A stretch of 64,000 nucleotides of DNA from Kitasatospora sp. CB01950 (GCF_001905465.1 NZ_LISX01000016.1:1-64000), one strand, 5' to 3'. Shown: positions 16,039-29,073, numbered from the stretch's first letter. The notes: a model not told the origin generated them from the letters alone. A program made the numbers and translations.

Positions 16039-16686
16039 TCAGCCCTCGAACGGGAGGACGTCCGGGGAGAGCACGGCGGCCCGGGCGGTCGCCGCCGTGA
16101 GGCGGCGGCGGTGGTGGCGCCGACAGAGCACCTCGTAGCCGATCTCGTCCTCGTTGACGGCGACGTCCCCGACCACGACCTGCGCTCCCTCGACCACCAT
16201 GACGCCGCCGACGGTGCGGGCGTTGTGGGTGGCGCGGGCGCCGCACCAGCAGAGTGCCTCGACCTGGAGGACCTCGACCCGGTCGGCGAGTTCGATCAGC
16301 CGCTGGGAGCCGGGGAAGAGCTTGGTACGGAAGTCGGTGGTGATCCCGAAGGTGAACACGTCGATGCCCAACTCATCCACGATGCGGGCGAGTTGGTCGA
16401 TCTGCCCGGCGGAGAAGAACTGCGCTTCGTCGCAGATCAGGTAGTCGACCTTGCCGCCGGTGGAGAGCAGGTTGACCACGAACGCCTGGAAGTCGAAGGC
16501 CTCGCCGACCTCGACCGCGTCGGCGCGCAGGCCGAGGCGGCTGGAGATGGTGGCGGCGCCGGCCCGGTCGTGGCGGGTGAAGATGATGCCCTGCCGGCCG
16601 CGGGCGGCGTGGTTGTGGTCCATCTGGAGGGCGAGCGTGGACTTGCCGCAGTCCATCGTGCCCGAGAAGAACACCAGTTCAGCCAT
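16039..16686 (-). CDS. tdk: Thymidine kinase (type II)
   Basis: The 215-residue kinase phosphorylates thymidine to dTMP in nucleotide salvage. The P-loop GTMDCGKST spans residues 9-17, CDEAQFF is the Walker B/catalytic Glu region, and the lasso domain has Zn ligands in CWCGARATHNAR and the later CRRHHRRR. ATG 16686 matches the usual MxELVFFSGTMD start. An in-frame GTG at 16740, overlapping the upstream stop by 8 bases, would add 18 residues and cannot be excluded since no strong ribosome site precedes either. The gene follows an alkaline-phosphatase-fold gene. Confidence 0.95.
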   Translation of the reverse strand: MAELVFFSGTMDCGKSTLALQMDHNHAARGRQGIIFTRHDRAGAATISSRLGLRADAVEVGEAFDFQAFVVNLLSTGGKVDYLICDEAQFFSAGQIDQLARIVDELGIDVFTFGITTDFRTKLFPGSQRLIELADRVEVLQVEALCWCGARATHNARTVGGVMVVEGAQVVVGDVAVNEDEIGYEVLCRRHHRRRLTAATARAAVLSPDVLPFEG

Positions 16687-16732
16687 GGGTGGAGCGTCAG
16701 CCTTTCGGGCGTGGGTGGTTGACGGGCCGGTC

Positions 16733-17893
16733 TCAGCCACGGACTTCGAGCAGCGGGACGAGTTGTTCGACGGGGGTCATCGAGCCGTGCAGGCCGATCA
16801 TCCGGGACTCGCCGGGTTCGGTGCGGCTGGCGATGATCGCGATGTCGTCGCGCGCGGCGGCCACCACGTCGCCGATCCGGTGGTAGACCCGTTCGTCGAC
16901 GTCGGGGCCGAACCAGCCTGCGGCGATGGCCTGTTCGCGGGTGGCGACCCACATCTGCTCGCCGAGCACCTCGCTCCACACGGCGTACACGTCGCCGGCC
17001 GCGCCGGGGTGGGCGTAGACGTGGCGGGCGCGGCCCTCGCCGCCGAGCAGGGCGACACCGGCCGAGAGTTCCCAGTCCTCGTCGAAGTCGATCCGGTTCT
17101 CCTCGGTGACGTCGATCATGCCGTGGTCGGCGGTGACGTAGAGGGCGGAGCGCGGCGGGAGCTGTTCGGCGAGGCGGCGGGCGAGCCGGTCGACGGTGGA
17201 CAGGGTGAGCCGCCACTCGTCGGAGTCGACGCCGAACCGGTGCCCGGCGGCGTCGAGTTCGCTCAGGTACGTGTAGACCAGGGCGCGGTCGTGCTCGGCC
17301 AGCCAGGCGGCGGCCCGGTCCATCCGCTCCTCGCCGGTGGTGCGGCCGAGGAAGGTGCCGCCGGAGAGCGCGACCTGGGTGAGCGGGGTGGTGGCGAACA
17401 GCGGCGAGGACACCTGCGCGGTGGCGACCCCGGCGAGGTGCGCCTGTTCGAAGACGGTCGGGTAGGGCTGCCAGCCGCGCGGGTCCACGTACGGCTGCCA
17501 GCGCAGCTGGTTCATCAGCTGCCCGCGGCCGGGGATCGCCACCGTGTACCCGGCCAGGCCGTGCTGCCCCGGCGGCAGGCCGGTGCCGACGGAGGCCAGC
17601 GAGGTGGCGGTGGTGGACGGGAACCCGGCGGTGATCGGCGAGCCCGCGGCCGTCAGCGAGTTGAGGAACGGCGCCCAGTCGGGGTGGCGGCGGATCAGCT
17701 CCCAGCCGAGGCCGTCGACCAGGAAGACGCAGACCCGGTCGGCGGGCTCCAGCGGCAGCGTGGCCCGGTAGCCGGGCACGCCGAGGCCCGCCGCCAGGGT
17801 CGGCAGCAGGTCGGAGAGGGCGGCGCAGCCGTAGCGCGGTGCCGGCGCGTCGGCGGGGTCGAGCGGATCGAACGAGTCGTAGCCGTGATGCAT
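16733..17893 (-). CDS. Alkaline-phosphatase-superfamily phosphodiesterase (NPP type)
   Basis: This is a 386-residue cytoplasmic protein of the type I phosphodiesterase/nucleotide pyrophosphatase group. The nucleophile is probably the Thr in GFPSTTATSLAS. The metal ligands are visible as VDGLGWE (first Asp), ELDAAGHRFG (Asp/His) and YVTADHGMIDV (Asp-His). It presumably hydrolyses a phosphodiester or pyrophosphate; the substrate is unknown. It starts at ATG 17893, 7 bases after the stop of the DUF5998 gene, so they form an operon with tdk and perhaps the sulfurtransferase gene. Confidence 0.9.
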   Translation of the reverse strand: MHHGYDSFDPLDPADAPAPRYGCAALSDLLPTLAAGLGVPGYRATLPLEPADRVCVFLVDGLGWELIRRHPDWAPFLNSLTAAGSPITAGFPSTTATSLASVGTGLPPGQHGLAGYTVAIPGRGQLMNQLRWQPYVDPRGWQPYPTVFEQAHLAGVATAQVSSPLFATTPLTQVALSGGTFLGRTTGEERMDRAAAWLAEHDRALVYTYLSELDAAGHRFGVDSDEWRLTLSTVDRLARRLAEQLPPRSALYVTADHGMIDVTEENRIDFDEDWELSAGVALLGGEGRARHVYAHPGAAGDVYAVWSEVLGEQMWVATREQAIAAGWFGPDVDERVYHRIGDVVAAARDDIAIIASRTEPGESRMIGLHGSMTPVEQLVPLLEVRG

Positions 17894-17900
17894 ACCGGGC

Positions 17901-18485
17901 TCAGCCGTTGGCCACGGTCGCCTCGGACAGCGCCCGGGCGAAGACCAGCGCCTGGGCGACCGTCTCGGGACCGTCCCCGGCCTCGCTGACCCGCAGCGAC
18001 AGGTCGTCGGCGGTGGCGGAGCCGGTGTAGCCGTGGTCCGCCTCGCAGTTCGGGTCGGAGCAGCCGGCCGGCTCCAGGTCGAGGCGCTGCACGGCGCCCC
18101 AGCCGATGGTCAGGACGACCTCGCGGGGCAGGGTGCCGGGGGTGTACGTCTCGGGGTTGGCGACCATGCGGCTGATCACCACGGAGCTGATCCGGTCCAG
18201 CCGGACCGTTTCGGTGGAGGTGGTGGCGTACGGGACGGGCGTGGCCGCGTCGCCGTTCTGCTCGTCGGTGTGGCTGACCACGAAACGGGACGGGGTGAGC
18301 ACCAGCACGGTGACGTGCCGGCGGACCTCGTTCGCGTCGAAGGTGGTCTCCTGGTGCACCAGGTACGAGCTGATCGGCTCGGGGCCCACCGCGGACTCCA
18401 CCGCCTCGGAGACCAGCGCCGGGTAGTAGCCGCTGCGCTCGATCGCGGACCGCAGGTCCTGCGTGGTGGTACCGGTCTTCGCCAT
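17901..18485 (-). CDS. DUF5998 family protein
   Basis: This is a 194-residue soluble actinobacterial protein of unknown function. Conserved features are the opening TTQDLRSAIERSGYYPALVSEAV, the strand-rich core, and a small Cys-containing loop GCSDPNCEADHGY (a possible metal or disulfide site), followed by DDLSLRVSEAGDG. ATG 18485 follows GGATGGAGAT. It is first in the run DUF5998-phosphodiesterase-tdk-sulfurtransferase, all on the minus strand with short gaps. Confidence 0.88.
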   Translation of the reverse strand: MAKTGTTTQDLRSAIERSGYYPALVSEAVESAVGPEPISSYLVHQETTFDANEVRRHVTVLVLTPSRFVVSHTDEQNGDAATPVPYATTSTETVRLDRISSVVISRMVANPETYTPGTLPREVVLTIGWGAVQRLDLEPAGCSDPNCEADHGYTGSATADDLSLRVSEAGDGPETVAQALVFARALSEATVANG

Positions 18486-18607
18486 ATCTCCATCCTGGCA
18501 TGTCCCGCCGGTCCGGCGGGTGGCACTGCGCCGGGGTCGCCCGGTCCGTCGTCCTGCCGTCGGGACCGGGGGTCGTCCGCTCCTGCCGGGCGGGCAACCA
18601 CGCAAGG

Positions 18608-21403
<2,796 letters not shown>

Positions 21404-21504
21404 GGTCGTCAGCGTAGCCCTCGGCGAGCCTGGTGGCGCCGGCCCTGTCCCGCACGGCACGCTGGCCCTGTTCGCGACCGGCCCGGTCAGCAGCGCCGTG
21501 CAAC

Positions 21505-21520
21505 ACTGGTCTAGACAACA
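21505..21520. promoter_or_regulatory. DasR box (dre) upstream of ptsH
   Basis: ACTGGTCTAGACAACA matches the DasR operator consensus ActGGTCTAGACcAgT; the central TGGTCTAGAC is exact and the right arm deviates at CAA. It ends 25 bases before the ptsH start. DasR is the GntR-family regulator of N-acetylglucosamine and PTS genes, and ptsH is a known target in S. coelicolor. Confidence 0.85.
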
Positions 21521-21545
21521 TGCACCACCTGAAAGGCACCTCATC

Positions 21546-21824
21546 ATGGCTGAGCGCCGCGTCACCATCGGTTGGGCCGAGGGCCTGCACGCCCGTCCCG
21601 CCTCCGTCTTCGTCAAGGCCGTCACCGCCACCGGCGTCCCCATGACCATCGCCAAGGAGAACGGCACCCCGGTCAACGCCGGCTCCATGCTCGGCCTCCT
21701 CACCCTCGGCGCGGAGGGCGGCGACACCGTCATCCTCTCCGCGAGCGCGGAGGGCGCGGACGCCGCGCTGGACCGCGTCGCCAAGATGGTCCAGGAAGGC
21801 CTCGACGAGCTGCCTGCCGCGTAG
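21546..21824 (+). CDS. ptsH: Phosphocarrier protein HPr
   Basis: This is the 92-residue general PTS phosphocarrier, which passes phosphate from enzyme I to sugar-specific EIIA proteins. The active-site His15 lies in GLHARPA, and Ser47 in NAGSMLG corresponds to the regulatory serine of Firmicutes HPr. ATG 21546 follows GAAAGG at 9 bases. No enzyme I or EII gene is nearby; in streptomycetes these map elsewhere. The dre site just upstream places the gene under DasR. Confidence 0.97.
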   Translation: MAERRVTIGWAEGLHARPASVFVKAVTATGVPMTIAKENGTPVNAGSMLGLLTLGAEGGDTVILSASAEGADAALDRVAKMVQEGLDELPAA

Positions 21825-21906
21825 CCGACTGCGACACCGGCGGCCCGGAGAACGGCGGGCCGCCTGCACGCTCGCGCTGGACCCCGCCCGACCTGCCGAA
21901 ACGGAA

Positions 21907-21943
21907 AATTCGGGTGCATGCCGCCCGACCGGTGACGTAGCCT
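21907..21943 (+). promoter_or_regulatory. Candidate promoter of the ABC-F gene, possibly WblC-type
   Basis: TAGCCT (21938-21943) is a good TAnnnT -10. Eighteen bases upstream is GTGCAT (21914-21919), and just before it an A/T run AAAATT. That order (A/T block, GTG-containing -35, TAnnnT) is the pattern known for WhiB7/WblC-dependent resistance promoters. Transcription would start near 21950, making the upstream ORF at 21951 leaderless or nearly so. The assignment is inferred from pattern alone. Confidence 0.45.
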
Positions 21944-21950
21944 CGGGCCC

Positions 21951-21974
21951 ATGTCGACGCTCTTCATCTCCTAG
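21951..21974 (+). CDS. Upstream leader ORF (7 aa) of the ABC-F gene
   Basis: ATG at 21951 opens a 7-codon frame ending in TAG (21972-21974), encoding MSTLFIS. It ends exactly where a strong hairpin begins and lies 64 bases before the ABC-F start. Bases 21956-21962 inside it are an exact complement of the ABC-F ribosome site region (22025-22031). Short ORFs of this kind control several antibiotic-resistance ABC-F genes by drug-induced stalling. Translation of this one is unproven. Confidence 0.5.
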   Translation: MSTLFIS

Positions 21975-22022
21975 CAACAGGACCCGCTTCCACGCCACCC
22001 GTGTGTCCTTTTGCTGTTGTTT
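21973..22022 (+). promoter_or_regulatory. Attenuator-like hairpin in the ABC-F leader
   Basis: An 11-bp stem with one C-T mismatch (21973-21983 with 22005-22015) encloses an inner CACG/CGTG hairpin and is followed by the T-rich GTTGTTT, resembling a terminator. The competing pairing is GACGCTC (21956-21962) with GAGCGTC (22025-22031), which would bury the GGAG of the ABC-F ribosome site. A ribosome paused on the leader ORF would alter both structures. Confidence 0.5.
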
Positions 22023-22038
22023 CGGAGCGTCTTCTCTC

Positions 22039-23637
<1,599 letters not shown>

Positions 23638-23639
23638 CC

Positions 23640-23678
23640 CCGGGGCCGGGGAGCACGTGCCGCGCTCCCCGGCCCCGG
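23640..23678. terminator. Terminator after the ABC-F gene
   Basis: A perfect 15-bp GC stem (23640-23654 with 23664-23678) with a 9-base loop starts directly after the ABC-F stop codon and lies just before the converging DUF4190-like gene. Confidence 0.8.
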
Positions 23679-23690
23679 CGGGCCTTCACG

Positions 23691-24053
23691 TCAGCCGCGG
23701 TCGAACTGCTGCTGGACGCACCGCGTCCACGGGCCGACGTCGTGGTACTGGTAGCAGTCCCGGCTCCGGTCCGCGAACCACACGAGGACGAACGCCATCA
23801 CCACGGCCACCGCGACGGCGAGGGCGGACAGCGCGGCGCCGATCAGTGCCGTCGCCCGGCCGGCGCCGGTCCGGCGGGCGGCCCGCAGCGCGAACGGGCC
23901 GAGGAGCAGGCCGAGCACGCCGAGCAGGCCTCCCGCCACCACCGGCGAGGTCAGCAGCGCGACGGTGCCGAGGACTGCGGTGGCCACCGCGAGGCCCGGC
24001 ATCCGGCCGGGCCGCGGTCCGTAGGCGTCGGTCGGGGTGGTGGGGGAGCTCAT
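23691..24053 (-). CDS. DUF4190-like small membrane protein
   Basis: This is a 120-residue protein with a Pro/Tyr-containing N-terminus and two or three hydrophobic helices (GLAVATAVLGTVALLTSPVVAGGLLGVLGLL, then ATALIGAALSALAVAVAVVMAFVLVWF). A short exterior tail with two Cys residues (RDCYQYHDVGPWTRC) may form a disulfide. It resembles DUF4190-type proteins of actinobacteria; the function is unknown. ATG 24053 follows GAGAGGAC. It is divergent from the following two-component kinase gene, with 136 bp between starts. Confidence 0.8.
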   Translation of the reverse strand: MSSPTTPTDAYGPRPGRMPGLAVATAVLGTVALLTSPVVAGGLLGVLGLLLGPFALRAARRTGAGRATALIGAALSALAVAVAVVMAFVLVWFADRSRDCYQYHDVGPWTRCVQQQFDRG

Positions 24054-24189
24054 CGTCGTCCTCTCGTCGGGGCGGGTCGGATCCGATCCTGACGGCGGGG
24101 GCGGCCCCCGCACATCGCAGGAACGGGGGAAGATCCACTCCCCCGGTCGGGGGAGGTCGGCCCCCGGCGGCCCGGCCATACTTGCCGCC

Positions 24190-25410
24190 ATGACCAGGGG
24201 ATTTCGGCCGCTGCTGCGCGGCTCCACGTACTCCGGCGCGCTGTTCGCGTTCTGCGCCGCACCGGCGAGCCTCGTGCTGCTGCCACTCGCCGCGATACCG
24301 GCGGTGGCGTGGGCCTCGGGCCTGTACGAGGCCCGGGCGGCGCTCACCGTGCTGGTGTGGGCGGTGCTGGTCGCCGCGCTCGGGCTGCCCCGGATCAGTC
24401 GGCGGGCGCTGGCCGCCGGCGCCCGCCGGCTGCTCGCGGTGCGGCTCCCCGACGTGCCGGCCCCGGCGGTCGGCGGCGGCCGGTGGCGGACTCCGCTCTG
24501 GCTGGTGGCGCAGGTGGCGCTGGGCTGGGTCGGCGGGCTGAGCTGCCTGGTACTGCTCCTGGCCGCGGTGTCGCTGCCGAACAACTGGCTCGACGGGGAG
24601 GCCCGGCTGAGCTGGTCCGGCCGGTCGGTGCAGGTGACCGGCGTCTGGAGCTGGCCGGTCGCGGCGGTGTGCCTGCTGCTGGTCCCGGTGATCTGCGCGG
24701 CGGTGGCGGGCTTCCTGCGCCGGCTGGCGCCCGCGCTGCTCGGGCCCTCGGCGGCGGAGCGGCTGGCGCTGGCGTCCGAGCAGGAACGGCGGCTGGCCGA
24801 ACGCAACCGGCTGGCCCACGAGTTGCACGACTCGATCGGGCACACGCTGACCGCGACCACCATCCAGGCGGCGGTGGCCGGCGAGGTGCTGTCGGCCGAC
24901 CCGGTGGCGGCGCGGGCCGCGCTGCGCAGCATCGAGGAGTCGACCCGTGCCGCGCTGGAGGACCTCGACTACGTGCTGGGCGTGCTCCGCGAGGACCGGC
25001 CCGGGACGGCGCCGACCCGGACGCTGGCCGACCTGCCCGAGCTGCTGGAGCGGCTGCGGCACGCCGGGGCGGTGCTGGAGCCGGAGCTGTCCGGCGAGTT
25101 GACGCGCCTTCAGGGGACGCTGTCCCGGGCGGCGTACCGGATCCTCCAGGAGGGGCTGACCAACGCGCTGCGCCACGGCGCGGGCGGCCCGGTCGAGGTC
25201 CGGGTGACCGCCGGGCCGGAGCTGTTGGAGCTCTCGGTGGTGAACCGGACCGGTGCTGCCGCGTCCGGCCGGGCCTTCCCGACCTCCGGGCACGGCCTGC
25301 CGGGGCTGGCCGAGCGGGTCCGGCTGCTGAACGGCGAGTTCGAGGCCGGTCCGGACGGTCCGGAGCACTGGCGGCTGGCGGTCCGGCTGCCCGTGCGGTG
25401 GTCGGCATGA
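24190..25410 (+). CDS. Sensor histidine kinase (NarL-partner type)
   Basis: This is a 406-residue HisKA_3-type kinase. Hydrophobic segments at about 17-66 (two helices), 102-128 and 152-175 give four membrane helices with little extracytoplasmic sequence. The dimerisation box is AERNRLAHELHDSIGHTL with phospho-acceptor His213, followed by a HATPase domain with LTNALRHGAG (N box) and SGHGLPGLAERV (G box). The signal is unknown. The stop overlaps the ATG of the response-regulator gene (ATGA), so the pair is translationally coupled. No clear ribosome site precedes ATG 24190; translation may be near-leaderless. Confidence 0.9.
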   Translation: MTRGFRPLLRGSTYSGALFAFCAAPASLVLLPLAAIPAVAWASGLYEARAALTVLVWAVLVAALGLPRISRRALAAGARRLLAVRLPDVPAPAVGGGRWRTPLWLVAQVALGWVGGLSCLVLLLAAVSLPNNWLDGEARLSWSGRSVQVTGVWSWPVAAVCLLLVPVICAAVAGFLRRLAPALLGPSAAERLALASEQERRLAERNRLAHELHDSIGHTLTATTIQAAVAGEVLSADPVAARAALRSIEESTRAALEDLDYVLGVLREDRPGTAPTRTLADLPELLERLRHAGAVLEPELSGELTRLQGTLSRAAYRILQEGLTNALRHGAGGPVEVRVTAGPELLELSVVNRTGAAASGRAFPTSGHGLPGLAERVRLLNGEFEAGPDGPEHWRLAVRLPVRWSA

Positions 25411-26090
25411 CCGACCCCGCCGCCCCCGTCACCCTGCTGATCGCGGACGACGACGCCGTCACCCGCAGCGGCCTGCGGGTGCTGCTCGCCGCGCAGCCCG
25501 GCCTCACGGTGCTCGGCGAGGCCGCCGACGGCGTCGAAGCGGTCGAACGCGCCCGGCAGTTGCGGCCCGACGTGGTGCTGATGGACGTCCGGATGCCGCG
25601 CTGCGACGGGATCGAGGCCACCCGGCGGCTGCTGGCCGGGGCGGCGGACCCGCCGAAGGTCGTGATGATCACCACCTTCGAGAACGACGGCTACGTCACC
25701 GCGGCGCTCGGCGCCGGGGCCAGTGGCTTCGTGCTCAAGCGGCTGCCGGTCGGGCAGATCGCGGAGGCGGTGCGGGTGGTCGCGGCGGGCGAGGCGATCC
25801 TGTTCCCGGCCGCGCTGCGCCGGATGGTGACCGCCCGCCCGCTCGGCTCGGCCGAGGCGCTACCGCGGGCGGCGCTGACCGGCCGGGAGGAGGAGGTGCT
25901 GCGGCTGATGGCCACCGGGCTGTCCAACCCGGAGATCGCCGAGGTGCTCACGGTCAGCACCGAGACGGCGAAGACGCACGTCGGGAACGTGCTGACCAAG
26001 CTCGGCGCGCAGAACCGGACGCACGCGGTGGTGATCGCGTACGAGTCCGGCCTGGTGGTGCCCGGCCTCCAGGCACCACCGGGTTTCTGA
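25407..26090 (+). CDS. LuxR/NarL-type response regulator
   Basis: The 227-residue regulator pairs with the kinase encoded just before it (4-base overlap). The receiver domain has the acidic cluster DDD (14-16), phospho-acceptor Asp60 and the switch Lys in GFVLKRLP. The C-terminal LuxR helix-turn-helix is LTGREEEVLRLMATGLSNPE followed by ETAKTHVGNVLTKLGAQNR. The target genes are unknown; the adjacent DUF4190-like membrane protein gene is a reasonable candidate by position. It converges with rtcB, with 16 bases between stops. Confidence 0.92.
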   Translation: MTDPAAPVTLLIADDDAVTRSGLRVLLAAQPGLTVLGEAADGVEAVERARQLRPDVVLMDVRMPRCDGIEATRRLLAGAADPPKVVMITTFENDGYVTAALGAGASGFVLKRLPVGQIAEAVRVVAAGEAILFPAALRRMVTARPLGSAEALPRAALTGREEEVLRLMATGLSNPEIAEVLTVSTETAKTHVGNVLTKLGAQNRTHAVVIAYESGLVVPGLQAPPGF

Positions 26091-26106
26091 CGTTCCGCCG
26101 GCTTCG

Positions 26107-27300
26107 TCAGCCCTTGACGCAGATCACCTGCTTGAGGTGCGCGACCACCTCGACCAGGTCCTTCTGCTGGGCGATGACCTTCTCGATCGGCTTGTACGCG
26201 CCGGGGATCTCGTCGACCACGCCGGCGTCCTTGCGGCACTCGACGCCGGCGGTCTGCTCGGCGAGGTCCTTGGCGGTGAAGCGCTTCTTCGCGGCCGTCC
26301 GGCTCATCTTGCGGCCGGCGCCGTGGGAGGCCGAGTTGAAGGACGCGGTGTTGCCGAGGCCCTTCACGATGTACGAGCCGGTGCCCATCGAGCCGGGGAT
26401 GATGCCGTACTCGCCGGAGCCGGCCCGGATCGCGCCCTTGCGGGTGACGAGCAGGTCGACGCCGTCGTAGCGCTCCTCGGCCACGTAGTTGTGGTGGCAG
26501 GAGATCATCTCGCCGAAGGTGGCCCGGGCCTTGGGCAGTTCGCGGCGGACCGCGTCCTGGAAGAGGGCCATCATCAGCGCCCGGTTGTGGCTCGCGTACT
26601 CCTGCGCCCAGAACAGGTCGGAGCGGTAGGCGGCCATCTGCGGGGTGTCGGCGATGAAGACCGCGAGGTCCCGGTCGATCAGGCCCTGGTTGTGCGGCAG
26701 CGAGCGGGCGATCGTCATGTGGTGCTCGGCGAGCTCCTTGCCGATGTTGCGCGAGCCGGAGTGCAGCATCAGCCAGACCGCGCCGTCGTCGTCCAGGCAC
26801 AGCTCGATGAAGTGGTTGCCGCCGCCGAGGGTCGCCATCTGCTGGGCGGCCCGCTCGCGCCGCCAGCGGACGTCGGAGGCGATGCCGTCGAAGCGCTGCC
26901 AGAAGTCGTTCCAGCCGGCGGTGGGCTGCCCGTGCAGCTTGCCCGGCTCGATCGGGTCGGAGTGCAGGCCGCGGCCGACCGGGATGGCCTGTTCGATCCG
27001 GTGGCGCAGGTGCGACAGGTCGTCCGGGAGGTCCTTCGCGGTGAGCGAGGACTTCACGGCCGTCATCCCGCAGCCGATGTCGACGCCGACCGCGGCCGGG
27101 CAGACCGCGCCCTTCATGGCGATGACGGAGCCGACCGTCGCGCCCTTGCCCAGGTGGACGTCCGGCATCACGGCGAGGCCGTGCAGCCACGGCAGGGTGC
27201 TGATGTTGCGCAGCTGATCCATGGCCTGGCCCTCGACGGTGGCCGGGTCGGTCCACATCCGGATGGGCACGCGGACGCCGGGCACCTCGGTGTACGTCAT
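26107..27300 (-). CDS. rtcB: RNA-splicing ligase RtcB
   Basis: This is a 397-residue GTP- and Mn-dependent RNA ligase joining 2',3'-cyclic phosphate or 3'-phosphate ends to 5'-OH ends. Metal-binding segments MPDVHLGKGA and AVGVDIGCGM, GGGNHFIEL, the His in LHSGSRNIG and the guanylylated His in SHGAGRKMSR are all present. The length is typical of the short bacterial form. ATG 27300 follows AGGAGGTCG. No archease or RtcR regulator gene is adjacent, so its RNA substrate cannot be inferred from context. Confidence 0.96.
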   Translation of the reverse strand: MTYTEVPGVRVPIRMWTDPATVEGQAMDQLRNISTLPWLHGLAVMPDVHLGKGATVGSVIAMKGAVCPAAVGVDIGCGMTAVKSSLTAKDLPDDLSHLRHRIEQAIPVGRGLHSDPIEPGKLHGQPTAGWNDFWQRFDGIASDVRWRRERAAQQMATLGGGNHFIELCLDDDGAVWLMLHSGSRNIGKELAEHHMTIARSLPHNQGLIDRDLAVFIADTPQMAAYRSDLFWAQEYASHNRALMMALFQDAVRRELPKARATFGEMISCHHNYVAEERYDGVDLLVTRKGAIRAGSGEYGIIPGSMGTGSYIVKGLGNTASFNSASHGAGRKMSRTAAKKRFTAKDLAEQTAGVECRKDAGVVDEIPGAYKPIEKVIAQQKDLVEVVAHLKQVICVKG

Positions 27301-27657
27301 GGCGGTTCGACCTCCTGGGTCGTCGATTCCAAGGGTGCCGCACGAAGACGCCCGGTGCGGCGGCGGGGAAGATCGAGGGGGCGGCCCGGCAGGGCGGGAC
27401 CGCGGGCGGCAGACGGGTGCTGCGCGGCGACTGCTCAGGCAGTTCGGTACGAACGACGGGAGGGCAGCCTCGGGGAGCGTCGTCGTGGCTCGACCCGCAT
27501 GGTGACCGCCTCCTCCCGCATTCGTCGTGGCCGCGCGTTCTCGCCCGGCGGGGACCATCTACCCATGCCGCGCCGACAGCGTGCAAGGGATTAAAACGCC
27601 GCGGGCCCGGCGGAGCTGACACTCCGCCGGGCCCTGTGAAGGGACGTCGAAAGGACG
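27301..27657. other. Region upstream of rtcB, no gene seen
   Basis: The 357 bases hold the rtcB promoter (minus strand) and, at 27603-27634, the terminator of the M16 peptidase operon. Several open frames cross it but none has a ribosome site or plausible composition. I see no RtcR-type sigma-54 promoter (GG-N10-GC element). Confidence 0.5.
27603..27634 (-). terminator. Terminator of the M16 peptidase operon
   Basis: A perfect 13-bp stem (27603-27615 with 27622-27634) with a 6-base loop follows the M16 gene stop by 23 bases on the minus strand. It is followed there by GCGGCGTTTTAAT, giving it the T run of a classical intrinsic terminator. Confidence 0.85.
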
Positions 27658-29073
27658 TCAGTTGGCGATGACCGTGACGTCGCCGATGCCGAGCGCCTTG
27701 ACCGGCTCGGCGATCACCGAGGCGTCGCCGACCAGCACGGTGACCAGGCGGTCCGGCGGGAAGGCGGCGACGGCGGCCCGGGTGGCGGCCTCGGTGTCGA
27801 GCGCGGCCAGCTGCCGGTAGAACTCGGCCTGGTAGGTGTCGGGCAGGTACTGCTCGACCTGGTCGGCCAGGGTGGCGGCGACCGACCCGGCCGTCTCGTA
27901 CTTCAGCGGCGCGACGCCGACCAGGAACTGCACGGCCTCCTCGCGCTCGGCGTCGGTGAGGCCCTCCGCGGCCAGCGTCCGCAGGATGGTCCAGGTATCC
28001 TGCAGCGCGGGCGCGGTGGACTCGGTGTCCACCGAGCCGCTGATCGCCAGCAGCCCGCGGCCGGAGCCGTCGGCGGCGGAGCGCAGCGGCTGGGCGAACG
28101 CCCGGACGCCGTAGGTGTAGCCCTTCTCCTCGCGCAGCACCCGGTCGAGCCGGGAGGTGAGGGTGCCGCCGAGGCAGTAGACGCCGAGGACCTGCGCGGC
28201 CCACGCCGGGTCGTGCCGGTCCGGGCCGATCCGGCCGATCAGCAGCTGGGTCTGCACCGAGCCGGGCCGGTCGACGATGACCACCCGGCCGGCGTCGTCG
28301 GCGGTCACCGGGCCGTGCACGGACGGCTCGGCGCTCTCGCCGGTCCACCGGCCGAGGGTGGACTCCAGCAACGCGGTCAGGTCGATGCCGGTGAGGTCGC
28401 CGACCACCACGGCGGTGGCGGTGGACGGGCGCAGGTGGGTGTCGTAGAACGCCTTCACCGCGTCCCGGTCGATCCGCTTGACGGTGTCGGTGGAGCCGGC
28501 CCGCGGCCGCGACAGCCGGTCGGCCTCGGCGAACAGCGCGGCGTACAGCGCCTTGGCGGAGCGCCGGGACGGGTTGGCCTGCTCGTGGACGATCTCGTCG
28601 AGGCGGTTGGCGACCAGCCGCTCGATCTCCTCGGTGGGCAGCGCGGGGACGCGCAGGGCGTCGCCGAGCAGGGTCAGGCCGCGCTCCAGCCGGGAGGCCG
28701 GGACCTCCAGCGAGACCCGCAGCGCGGGGTGGTCGGCGTGCGTGTCCAGGGTCGCTCCGGCCCGCTCCAGCTCGCCCGCGAACTCCTCGGCGGTAAGCGT
28801 GTCGGTGCCCTCGGAGAGCGCCCGGCACAGGATCGAGGCGACGCCGTCCAGGCCCTCGGGCTCGGCGGCCAGCGGCGCGTCCAGCACCACGTCGACGGCG
28901 ACCAGCTGCTGGCCGGGGCGGTGGCAGTGCAGCACCGTCAGGCCGTTGGCCAGGGTGAGCCGTTCGGGAGCCGGGAACGCCCACGGGGTGGGGATGCCGG
29001 GCTGCGGCTGCGGGTGGAAGTCCATCGCCGGGACGTACTTCTCGGGGGTGTCCTGCGCGGGGGTGTCGCTCAT
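27658..29073 (-). CDS. M16 family peptidase-like protein lacking the zinc motif
   Basis: This is a 471-residue M16 (pitrilysin/processing-peptidase) fold. Where the partner has HLFEH, this protein has SILCR, so the zinc ligands and catalytic Glu are missing and it is presumably the non-catalytic subunit. It keeps the family's second-domain signature, GGTLTSRLDRVLREEKGYTYG. M16B enzymes work as heterodimers of one active and one inactive chain, which fits the gene pair. ATG 29073 follows GAGGAGG and overlaps the stop of the active-subunit gene by 4 bases. Confidence 0.92.
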   Translation of the reverse strand: MSDTPAQDTPEKYVPAMDFHPQPQPGIPTPWAFPAPERLTLANGLTVLHCHRPGQQLVAVDVVLDAPLAAEPEGLDGVASILCRALSEGTDTLTAEEFAGELERAGATLDTHADHPALRVSLEVPASRLERGLTLLGDALRVPALPTEEIERLVANRLDEIVHEQANPSRRSAKALYAALFAEADRLSRPRAGSTDTVKRIDRDAVKAFYDTHLRPSTATAVVVGDLTGIDLTALLESTLGRWTGESAEPSVHGPVTADDAGRVVIVDRPGSVQTQLLIGRIGPDRHDPAWAAQVLGVYCLGGTLTSRLDRVLREEKGYTYGVRAFAQPLRSAADGSGRGLLAISGSVDTESTAPALQDTWTILRTLAAEGLTDAEREEAVQFLVGVAPLKYETAGSVAATLADQVEQYLPDTYQAEFYRQLAALDTEAATRAAVAAFPPDRLVTVLVGDASVIAEPVKALGIGDVTVIAN

